Assembly (NCBI GenBank): GCA_000442125.1
Contig: KE546971.1
Span: 1,552,583 to 1,616,582, forward strand
Direction: 5' to 3'
DNA: 64,000 bases
From: Opeltia flavorubescens
Lineage: Eukaryota; Ascomycota; Lecanoromycetes; Teloschistales; Teloschistaceae
A program made the position numbers and the translations under genes. The notes under the pieces are model-generated. The model saw only the letters and a program-made list of their open reading frames with translations, had not been told where the DNA came from and did no database searches. Shown here piece by piece: positions 54,620-64,000 of the stretch (its first letter is position 1; each line of letters opens with the position of its first letter).

Positions 54620-57337
54620 CTACAACCTCTTCACCCTCTCCTTCCCCGCATCCCTCACCAATCTCATAAACCTCTCCACATCCCTCCCAACATCCCACGC
54701 TCCACCCCTCCAACCCAACACCGCCATGACCTCCTCTCGACTGCCGAAAAGTCTCGGCTCCAGCCATCCCATAACCCCCACCACCGTCCGCACAATAGCC
54801 GCGTCCCCGTCAAAAACCAAGACATCCCAAACCCTAGACGCAGCTTCAATACCCAACCCCCCACCGGGACTAAGAAACAGCGTTCGAAGCATCGGCTCGA
54901 AGATCTCATGAGGGTGGATATTAAGCTCATCAGGCGAGAAGAGGTGCGTATGTAAGCGGGGGTACTTATGCTCCAGAAGCGCGAAAACGAGGGAGTAAGC
55001 TTTGGCGCATGCGGTCGGATCGCCGGTTAGGAAGGCGAGCGGTAAGGGCCGGTTCAGAAGGTTGGCTAAAGTGATGAACGTCGCGTGGGCGGATGGAAGC
55101 GTTAGGAAGAGGAATGCTGCGAGGAGCTGATGATGATATAAGCCTGGCTATTTACTTTCGTAGTAGGAAGGTGCAGAGTCTTACATGTGATCCGTGGGAG
55201 TAACCCACGTCGGAACGGTACATGGAGTATGCCATCAGGACATCGACTAGACCATCATAGAGAGGCCCTCCTGACTGATAGATCTGGAGCTCTGGAAAGG
55301 TGATATGAACGGTATCGACATCTCGGCGTATAGCGTCAAACCACGCTTTCTCGTTCGGCGGTTCAGCATCTCGACTAGAAACGATCCGGGCCTGCATCTC
55401 CTTTGCCCTTTGTAATGCTTTCGTATATGTAACCTCGGTCAAAGCTAGATTGTTGCCAATCGCCTTCTGCCAAACTTTCGCCCTTGATCTGGGGGCTATA
55501 CCTCTCCACCACAGTTCTCGCGTTCGTGGTTCTCTCGTGGCTTGGTTCCAATTAGGCAGGACGTGTTCTTCCCAGATGCGAAGAAGTGCCACTTTAGAAT
55601 CGTCCTCTTTGCATTTCTGGACCGCAGCCATAGCGGCCTTTTTTCTTTCTGCGACAACTCATCAATCAGAAAAACGCTTCTATCGATTCTTCATAAAGTG
55701 CATTGCATACCAGCTTCTAAGCTTGACTCCATCATCCGTTGATACTCCCTTAGATGCTTCTTCTCTTCTTTCTGATCCTTTGGAGGTAGCCAGCTTGGCC
55801 TCGTTCGGCTCAGCACCCTTTCCTTCTCTTTACTAATGGGTAGCGGATCAATCATGATGTTGTTGACTCTCAATGGAGGTAATTCAACGCTACTCTTGGT
55901 TCTAGATTTCTTCTCAATGCTAAGTCTTTTCGGTGCAAGGCCGTTCTGTATCGCTTCTTCATATGACTTCTCCGTGAGATCCACATGGCTTTCCAGCGCT
56001 TCTGTCAAAGACTTTGCCTCATCCGAGAGTTCCGACATGGCAACTGTCCAGGATTTGGCCCTACTCTTTATGAAAGGGTAGTGATCTGGCACGGTCCCGG
56101 CAGAAAGACTTGAAGGATAAATAGGTTTCGCTGTTGATTGCTGGACACCATTGGCGGTCTTCGGAAATTCCCGGCCTGCAACGCCGAGCGGAGTTGTACG
56201 TGGTGACCGCAAGTCCTTGAGACTCCCTTTAGAGGGATTGAAAGTAGATGACCGTTCCGGGCTCGTATTTGCAGAAGGGCCTGGAGATGTACCTGGAGAG
56301 ATGGCAGATCGCTCCTGTGGCGGACGGGGAGATAGAGGGACATTGAACAAACTTGCTTCGTCCGGCAAGTCTTCGTCCGAGTCATTATATTCATCCTCTA
56401 GCTCCTTGATGGATTTTCTGCTCGGTTGCCATGATCCTCGCCTGACCGGAGGCTTTTTGATGCTTGGAGAAACCAGAGGCCCCTGAACAGTTGCTGGTCG
56501 TTGTAAAGGATGAAGCATAGCCGATCGAGAGGATAGATGCGAAGGTGATGGAGAACGGGAACGACTCAAGTTGCTCATAGCCTGCTGGGCTAGGGAAGGT
56601 GACGAAGGGCTTCTCCTCTTCATACCACCGGGTCCTGGCGTTGGTAGCGGAGTAGTGATGCCCAAGCCCGAGATTGCTCTGACAGGCCCCTGCAGATTCC
56701 CATACTTCGGACGTTGTCCGCCGAGCGTCAGCTCCCTCGGTTGTGTCATGACAGTCACATTGCTTCTTTTCCCACTCATTGTTGTAGCAGCGGTCCGTGG
56801 CGGGGGCCTTTTCGCCTTGGAATCAAAACCATAGAGTTCGCGGGTAGAAGCTTCGGGTTCTTCGTCGAGGCCGATGTCCTCGAAATGAGTGATGTCTGAA
56901 AGCAGGCCATCGGCGCCGTCGTGGGAGGAGGAGTGAAAGGAGGAGGATTTGGAGGACTTGGAACCGGTTAAGCCGGGAGGAGAGGACGGAGCCTGGGTTG
57001 CGAGAGAAGTCATCTCATCGTAGACAGAAGCAATGTAACAATCCAAGCGAGATTGATTAAGATTAAGCGGAGCTATTGCTAAATCGCAACTGGTAGAAAA
57101 CGACTTATCGTTTGCGATGGCCGGTTCGATAATGATGTCGATGCCGGCGTAGAGAGAGTGGAAAGCAAGATTGTCGTCCTGGAAACAGGGATGTTGATGT
57201 AAAGACCGACGGTTCCGATGTACCAAATCCCAAGTATGTACAGAATTAGAATTAGAAGTAGAATCACCGCTGTCCAACACAATGCAGTCGTCGATGCAGA
57301 TGGCGGTCAAGCTGGGGTCGTCGCCGTATTCGTACAT
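54620..57337 (-). CDS. TBC-domain Rab GTPase-activating protein
   Basis: Three exons on minus, 55711-57337, 55185-55648 and 54620-55126; introns 62 and 58 nt; 865 residues from the first ATG. A second ATG at 57013 starts [20 protein letters not shown] and may be the true start (757 residues). The N-terminal half is disordered Ser/Pro-rich with [12 protein letters not shown]. The TBC domain begins around [19 protein letters not shown] and [20 protein letters not shown], the latter holding the IxxRxxxW motif. It continues through [33 protein letters not shown] and [10 protein letters not shown]. The catalytic glutamine-type YxQG position reads GYSHGSH, as in the TBC1D12/14-like group, so GAP activity is uncertain. 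The likely role is membrane trafficking. Confidence 0.88.
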
Positions 57338-57716
57338 GGCCGTTTTCAGGGGGTTGGATTTCTAGTCGGAATTTGGTTAGGCTCTCTTCAGCCCCACCTT
57401 TTCAGGGGTCGTCAAAGTTGAGAGAGGTCAGTCGAAATTTCCTGAATGGAGGAGTCAGCTGTTTGATTAGGATACCCTAGATAAACAGATGAAATGCTGA
57501 ACATTGGAATTCAGAGAATGGTCGATATGGCTGTCGCAATGCTGAAGAAAGTGAGATCTTCTCTTGCGAGTATCGCGTGTCAGTCAAAGCCTGCACTCCT
57601 TCCTGGAATCCGCATCGTTTCGATGAATACTCCGTATCGGTTGAGGAAACTGACAGGGATTCCTCGTGCCTGCTCATATATACAAACTCGCGGGACATAA
57701 CTAACAGACCGCCGCA
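57338..57716. other. Intergenic between TBC promoter and TERT 3' end
   Basis: 379 bases, no gene. Plus-strand frames at 57494-58215 run over the antisense of the TERT terminal exons and are shadows. Confidence 0.55.
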
Positions 57717-60700
57717 TCAATACTTAAGATCTCGAAACGCTGTCCGGCCTTTCTGTGCCACCTTCCCCAGCCTTGACGCCTCCTTTTTATCCTTGGGTCT
57801 GACCTCAACCAATGCCCCTTCTACCCAATCCAACACTTCCCGGAACTTCGTCTGCTTTCTCCCAAGTACACAGCTGAAAGCCGTCAATGCCAGCCTGAAC
57901 CATCGTCAGTCGCTTAGCCATGCACATGAAACGTGGAATCCCCTACCATTGGACTTGGCGCTTACTGACCGCGCATGCATATTCATGCGATGTTTGATTT
58001 CTATGTTTAGCTTTCACCAGCATAAAAGCCATTTCAATCAAGTCTCGGATCGTCTCTTCAAACCCCAAGGTCTTAGCATGACGTCCATAGAGTCATGCGC
58101 AGAAGATACGTACCAACAAGTAATGACTCGTGCGGCTGTTGCTTATAAGGCATCAGTTTCACGTATCGGTAATACTTCATGGCGGCTTCGAGAAAATTTT
58201 GATAGATGTTGCTGATGACGTTGATTGGTGAGTTAAAATTGGTATCAAGAAACATCTTGTGGGTTTGGATTTTGAAAGCACTTTCTTTGATTAGCCATGC
58301 TTTCTCGAGATCATCATCATGTAGCTCACCTCATTGCTTTGCGGTGGAAGGTTTGGCCAGGATGAATCGAGTGCTCAACTGTCAAAGCATCTGCCAGCGC
58401 TAGGACCACATAAATTGAAGGTCTATATAATGTAGGAGGCTTCATACCTGTGGCTTTCCTGCGATCTCTATCCTTTGAAATCTCTAATGTTCTGCTATTT
58501 ATCATCGTTCCGCAATACGGAAATGAAAGATCCGTGGTCTTAGATATGCTGAAACCATTGATGCTCACATTGAAGTTCGCCAGACTCTTCGCAGGATTAA
58601 TGCGCACACCATACTCTTCGATGCCGTCGTGCATTGTCTGCAAGAATTGGGTAGCTTCTTCTTTCCTGGCCGTTATGAACAAGAAGTCATCAATGAGTCT
58701 CAGCAGAAGCGAGTCACCGTTAGTGATGAAGGAAAGATGATCCGCTTCGAGTTTCGCATAGAAGCAATTGCATAGTAGACTTGACAGTACAGAGCCCTGT
58801 GGTATGCCGTCTTTCTGTCGGAAGAACTTCTTTCCAATCCTGACAATATTCCGTTCGACATGTTCTCTAAGGAGTTCAAGAAGCCTTTGCTTCTTGTGCG
58901 CCGTTCGGAGCACATTGTCAATGAATACGGTATTCTTCTTCCCCGGCGCCAAACTCTCTTCCACGATCTCATCGAAATTCCGGAAATCAAGCGGAGGATG
59001 AGCCGAAGCAAGGAACTTCCTGGTTGGCTTTGCTGGCGTAATCATCCCGTGCCCACAATTTCGAGCGTCCGAAACCTTGATCTGAGTATGACGAGCAAGT
59101 CTGTACACGTTCTCGGATGCAAGTTGCTCCATAACTCGAACAGCGCCGCGTTGCGGTATAGTGTCAAAACAAGATTTGACATCGACCTTTGCAAAGTACA
59201 AAGGAGGCATAACCTCCCCTCTTGACCGTAGTTGAGTTCGGAGAGCTTTCAGCTTGGGGTACATATCGCCAACAGAGAATAACGCTGAGCCAACGGATTC
59301 TGGCTTCTGCTGTCGTTCATAATCAAGCATCTTGTGCACAGGAGCCACAATGGAATTGATACTTCGTCCAAGCACAGCTTTACCACCTTGTAACTTAGTC
59401 ACTCGCCGGCGAAGATTTGTTATTGGTCTGAGGCCAGTGCCTTTGGGAAGTAATCGAATTTGACTGAAGCCTAGTGACCGAGCATCAAGTAGCTGCCTTG
59501 CTTTCATGGAAGGTACCTCTTCGAACATGGTGTGCTTAATCTTTGTCAGGGCAGGTTCAGTCAGTGCCCTCCAGACGTCATGACGGAAATAGAATATTCG
59601 ATTCTTGTGGTGGTTTGATTCTGTTACGTGAAAGTTTGAGCGGATGAGCGGAATCAGTATGGAATCGAATACATAGTATAGAAATTCATGTAGGAGGGAG
59701 CTCCTTTTATTCATATCTGACGATGATATCTTGTCGTCCTTTAGTATCTGGGGAGGAGCTAGCCAGTGCATCGAACTAATCTAGTAACGGTCAGCACGGA
59801 ATTGATGGAAATGAGCTCTCACTACCTTAAGATTTTCTGCCACTGCATGCAATGTAAGGCTCTCAAACCTTCGCAAACGGATGAAGCGGTCAACGTTATG
59901 CATAACGACCTCCTTATTGTGGGTTCCATCGAGGTGTTGTCCCCAGAATTCGTTTGGAATCAAATTCGCAAGGACAGCCCTGCAGAAGGCGGAGACATCA
60001 GAGTGTGGAGTGGCATGGTCAACGATGTTGAGCTCCGTGTCGGAAGTCTCCGCCATATTTCCATCCTTTTGGGTACAAGTAGGGTCGACTGCAGAGCGAT
60101 ATCGATCTAAGCAGGTTTGTGTAGCTGTGCTCGTTAGAGCTAGCTGAGCCTCGGGTCCATCGCTTGAGGGAGGAGGCTTCTGCGTCGGACCCTGAGCTTC
60201 AAGATCTTTAGTCCTTGACCCCTTTCCTTTCAAAGGACAGTAGTGTTTCAACAGCTCATAATAAGCGCAACGGCGATGCAGCTTCTGCATTTTCTTCACA
60301 AGCTCAAAGACATTGCCACGGAGCCTCTTAGGCAGATGAATGCCTGCAGCAGAGGCCCTGCTGGAGATCCGGGCCTTTCTTTGGGCAATTTCTGTTTCTC
60401 TGAGGGTATAGTCTGGAAGCGGTTGGGCTGTTTGACTAGTATCCACTGGCGAGGTGAAGACATTATGGAGCCCAAATTGCCTTGGAAATATATACATTAG
60501 AATGTGTAATGTATGGAGCTGATCGTTGGAGTCGGGATAGCGGTTAAGAACGTCTGGTTGTGATCAGTACATGGTTTTCACCATGGAATGGATGGCGTAC
60601 GTATGTGGCGAAGCCCGAATCTGACCTTGCCCTTTGCATTCAAAGCTACACGGGCATAGAACATCCTGTTGCGAATAAAGCTGATAGATGCGGGAGACCT

Positions 60701-61887
60701 AAGAACGGTAATTGGCTTGTTCCTGCCATGATCATTCCCATCATGTCCCATTTTAGTAGGTTCCGAAGCAGCATCGGATGGCTTGACTGCGGCTATTGGC
60801 TTCAGATCGGTCATCGGAGCTCCTTCAGGCTGTCAATCCTGAGCCCCCCGATACTAAGCAGAGAGATATCTCACCACTAAGTTGGTAATAATTTCCTTTC
60901 CCGCTCTCAACAGGAACGTAAATTCCACATTCGAGAATCATCTCCAACATGATCTGCTCCCCGTCCTTCCCCAAAAGATTCAGCAAGTCGCTCCATGGTC
61001 GGCTTTTGAGAGTTCCGACGTGACTGTTCGGATAATGCAGGACGATCCCAGGAATTCCTGGAAGAGCGATTTGCTCGTCATTTATGATCTGCGCATGGGA
61101 TCGTTGGTAGCCATGACACAGAATATGTAGCGGTCTATGAGATGATCGGTGGATTCGATGGAACAGAAGCCATAAAGCGAAGTCGACGATCTGTAAAAGT
61201 CTCAGCAGGACGTAGGCTAGGTAAAAACTGATTTTGTACAGAGTAGGTACGTTATAGCGACACCTGGAGTGAGACGAGAAACTTCTCGACAGACGATCAG
61301 GAATGAACTATAGGAAATTCACAGCATCCAGAACAGCAACCACAGTCAACCATCCGCGTGACACGCAGTAGCACCAATGAATGACCTGACCTTCCACCCT
61401 AATCCCAAAAAGAAAAGTAACAAAAAAATAGTAAAAAACCCACCTCCCCCATTGCCGTCCCTCCCTCCAGAAGACTACTCTCCTCCACCCCCTCCCCTCC
61501 CCTATTCTGCGAAAAAGTCACAAAATCCTTCCTCCTCGCCTCCCACCCCATACTGGGGGCATCATCCCTTTTACAAACCAGCGTACCATCTAGAAGCTTC
61601 GCAAGACTAGCGTCCCCATCTCCATTGCACGATCTATGAGATTTCTGAGAGGCATTAGGGGGTTTATTGGAGGAGGAACGGCCAAAAGCGGTGATCCTCC
61701 GTCGACGCGTTTTTGAAGACGGTGGTAATTTACTGAGGATGTGATCTCTGAGCGTAGTGATGTGCGGGTAATATAGGGAGAGGGTGGGGTGCGTGATTAG
61801 AGTGGTGGTTTCTGAATCCACATTGGTCTTGGACTTTTTGCATGGCGTAGTTTTGGATGATTGGGGTCTTTTCCTTTTCCTAGACAT
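57717..61887 (-). CDS. TERT: Telomerase reverse transcriptase, complete gene
   Basis: Nine exons on minus: 61444-61887, 60875-61190, 60601-60822, 59826-60553, 58448-59780, 58330-58390, 58114-58280, 57947-58055 and 57717-57894; 1,186 codons in frame with a terminal stop. All four TERT parts are visible. TEN domain: THPTLSLYYPHITTLRDHIL, IVDFALWLLFHRIH, ILCHGYQRSH and VPVESGKGNYYQLSG. RNA-binding domain: FYARVALNAKGKVRFGLRHI, MYIFPRQFGLHNVF, VDRFIRLRRFESL and KISSMHWLAPPQI. RT: RLLPKGTGLRPITNLRR, motif A FAKVDVKSCFDTIP, motif B GIPQGSVLSSLLCNCFYA and motif C LLRLIDDFLFIT; the three aspartates are present. C-terminal extension: PGQTFHRKAMSAFKIQTH, FLDTNFNSPINVISNIYQ and SKRQVQWLALTAFS. Introns are 45-58 nt except the first, 253 nt. 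Size is typical of filamentous fungi. Confidence 0.95.
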
Positions 61888-62319
61888 GGTGCTAGCGAGG
61901 GTATAATGATACGGATCATGTAACAATCCGTCATTGGTGTAAAATGGTTTGAGACAGAGCGCGTTTGTACTCGGAGCGCGTCAGGACGCGCAATCACGTG
62001 TCGATTGCTCTTTGGAATGTAAGTAATATCAAAAGAAACCGATGTCGGTATATCGACATGCATGAGGCAGGATTGGGGTGGAAATGGCTTGGTAAAATGG
62101 ATTCCTAAGTATTGAGATATCCTAGAATTAGAATCGTTACATCGTCTAGAAGGTGCGGTTAACATAACGTGTTCGTACCAGTTGAACAGGATGCCGAGGG
62201 CTCTTTTTTGGCAGGACTTGCGTCACAGGCGCGGTTAACGCGTCTCAGCGACTTTCATATCCAGGCATACTGAACCCACTATCGTAGTCAATTGCAATAG
62301 TACTACTTCAACAGTATCT
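61888..62319. promoter_or_regulatory. Divergent promoter region, TERT / WD40-cyclophilin
   Basis: 432 bp between the divergent start codons at 61887 and 62320, with no internal gene. It contains CG-bearing motifs (CACGTG-free; ACGCGTC near 62238 and GCGCGTC near 61975). A MluI-like ACGCGT core is a cell-cycle (MBF) site in yeasts, but here only GTTAACGCGTC is seen, so any role is conjecture. Confidence 0.35.
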
Positions 62320-64000
62320 ATGGAGCGCGAAACAGCCAGTGAGCGCTCGCCTGGCAAACGCTCTCGAGCGGACGACTCCTCCTCTGAAGACGACATCGGC
62401 CCTGCTCTGCCAACCTCAGTGCCAAAGAAGAAGAGGAAACTCCAGCATGAAAAACTCTACATCAACGCCCTTCCTTCCTCTCCGCGCTATTCGAAATCCC
62501 TCATGCATAAAGATCAGCTTGCGTTTGTCACCATGACCCCTTACACGGATTTCCTCATCACGAGTTCCATCGATGGTGTCATCAAGTTCTGGAAGAAAGT
62601 CGCAGTAGGAATCGAGGCGGTGAAAGAGTTCAAGGCTCATGCAGGGGAGATCAAGAGTGTCAGTGTCAGCCAGGATGGGAGAAACTTCGCAACCGCTGGG
62701 GCGGACAAGACCATCAAACTCTTTGACGTCGTTAATTTCGGTAAGCTACGAAGCCATGCGAGGTCAGGCTTATGCTAACAATGCTAGATTTGCTTGCCAT
62801 CATCCAGCTGAATGTGGTACCGAAAGCTATCTGCTATGTGCACAGGAGAGGAGCGTCACTACCATTGCTTGCGGTCTCAGAAGAGGTGGGACACTCAATT
62901 TACATTTACGATGGACGTGGGGAATCACAGAGTCCTATACATGCCCTGCCAAATATTCACCGCAACCCTGTGACCGTCATGGCGTACAACAATGAGTTTG
63001 ACTGTGTCTTGTCAGCGGACGAGAATGGTATGATAGAGTACTGGTCACCGAACGGAAATTATGAGAAGCCAGAAAATGTGTGGCAGTACAAAAGCTCAAC
63101 TGATCTCTTCGACTTCAAAAAATCAAAATCACCTCCAGCAACCATTGTCATATCTCCATCAGGCACTCAATTTTCTACCTTCTCTTTCCCAGACCGCAGA
63201 ATACGTGTCTTCGACTTTGCTTCAGGCAAGCTTTACCGATCTTATGATGAATCAATCGCCACCATCACAGACATGCAGCAAGCTGGTACATCCTTGCAGA
63301 GACTAGAAGACGTCGAGTTTGGGAGGCGACTTGCAGTCGAACGAGAGATCGAGAATCCTGCCTTACAGAATAAGATCAATGTGATATTCGATGAATCTAG
63401 CAATTTCATCATGTATGGCTCAATATTAGGCGTCAAAGTCATCAACACGCTCACCAACCGGGTTGTCCGTGTCTTTGGCAAGGATGAGCCCTTTCGATCA
63501 TTGAACCTTGCACTCTATCAAGGCCAACCACAGAAGAAGGGCGTCGTGACAGTCTCGATGGCCGCAAGCGCCAATCCACTCCTCCAAGAAGCTGAAGAAC
63601 GAGATCCTATGCTTGTGACTACCGGCTCAGGGAAAGTCCGATTCTACATGTTCACAAATGAAACGGAAATCAGTAAGTCAAGCCGAGACATCCAGAATGA
63701 GAAACCAAAGCACCTCAATGCACAACATGCACAAGAGGCAAAGCCAGCAGAGACTGGTAATGCAGCGATTATCCACACCACCTACGGTGACATTCATATC
63801 CGCCTGTTTCCAGATGCTGCGCCCAAAGCAGTCGAGAACTTCGTGACCCACTCAAAGAACGGTTACTATAACAACACCAAGTTCCATCGAGTGATCCGGA
63901 AATTCATGATACAGTGCGGGGATCCCCTTGGCGACGGTACAGGCGGTGAATCCATATGGGGTAGGGAGTTCGAAGATGAGTTCTCGACCCTGAAACATGA
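62320..64000 (+). CDS. WD40-repeat cyclophilin (PPWD1-like), 3' end outside window
   Basis: Exon 1 is 62320-62740; a 47-nt intron (62741-62787) is followed by one exon open to the window edge. At least 544 residues are visible. An acidic and basic N-terminus (RADDSSSEDDIGPALP, VPKKKRKLQ as a likely nuclear signal) precedes WD40 repeats: VTMTPYTDFLITSSIDGVIK, FKAHAGEIKSVSVSQDG, ATAGADKTIKLFDV and LSADENGMIEYWSP. The cyclophilin domain starts near 63753: AAIIHTTYGDIHIRLFPD, FHRVIRKFMIQCGDPLGDG and EFEDEF, with the catalytic Arg in FHRVI. PPWD1 is a nuclear prolyl isomerase associated with late spliceosomes. The last residues of the cyclophilin fold lie right of the window. Confidence 0.93.

Noticed and set aside
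57577-58215. Plus-strand 212-codon frame
   Set aside because: It lies antisense to the last three TERT exons, which carry clear C-terminal-extension motifs; the plus frame has no family resemblance.

Overview
The window is a piece of a filamentous ascomycete genome (Pezizomycotina). Three things point there. Most genes contain short GT-AG introns of about 45-60 nt. A velvet-family regulator (VelB) is present. An extremely AT-rich block carries the signature of repeat-induced point mutation (RIP). Within Pezizomycotina a leotiomycete-like fungus is possible, but this is a guess. The sequence is a draft assembly: one base is N, at 15830. All gene models below were joined by hand from splice sites and reading frame.

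Layout. 1-1181: 3' part of velB, entering from the left. 1.2-3.3 kb: gene-poor, with a threefold hairpin repeat. 3360-7220: two tandem paralogous F-box genes. 8446-9064: small secreted protein. 9421-13104 (minus): NF-X1/FAP1-type zinc-finger protein. 13711-14779 (minus) and 15321-16355 (plus): a BEM46 hydrolase and proteasome beta1 (PRE3), divergently transcribed. 17413-18921: PHO80-like cyclin. 20208-27912: four consecutive genes for secreted proteins, the last a peptide-N-glycosidase A homologue. 29534-31957 (minus): large orphan protein. 32570-41801: nested, RIP-degraded transposon block. 41916-42769: PAM17. 43754-45883 (minus): coiled-coil protein with two RRM-like segments. 45.9-48.3 kb: gene-poor and repeat-bearing. 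48325-49848 (minus): third F-box protein. 50369-51838 (minus): SRPK-like kinase. 52440-54070 (minus): Na+/H+ antiporter. 54620-57337 (minus): TBC Rab-GAP. 57717-61887 (minus): telomerase reverse transcriptase, nine exons. 62320-end (plus): WD40-cyclophilin (PPWD1-like), running off the right edge.

The transposon block reads as two events. A roughly 2-kb element with about 100-bp terminal inverted repeats and TA target duplications (Tc1/mariner-like) was split by a 7,192-bp Gypsy chromovirus with 205-bp LTRs. Both were then mutated C-to-T and G-to-A. The block ends 114 bp from the PAM17 start codon.

Most genes are ordinary housekeeping genes and do not form one pathway. The points of most interest are the nested RIP-ed element, the complete TERT model with an intron of 57 nt (a multiple of three), the run of secreted-protein genes, the F-box duplication, and three kinds of undescribed intergenic repeat. 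I did not find a convincing new multi-gene system.
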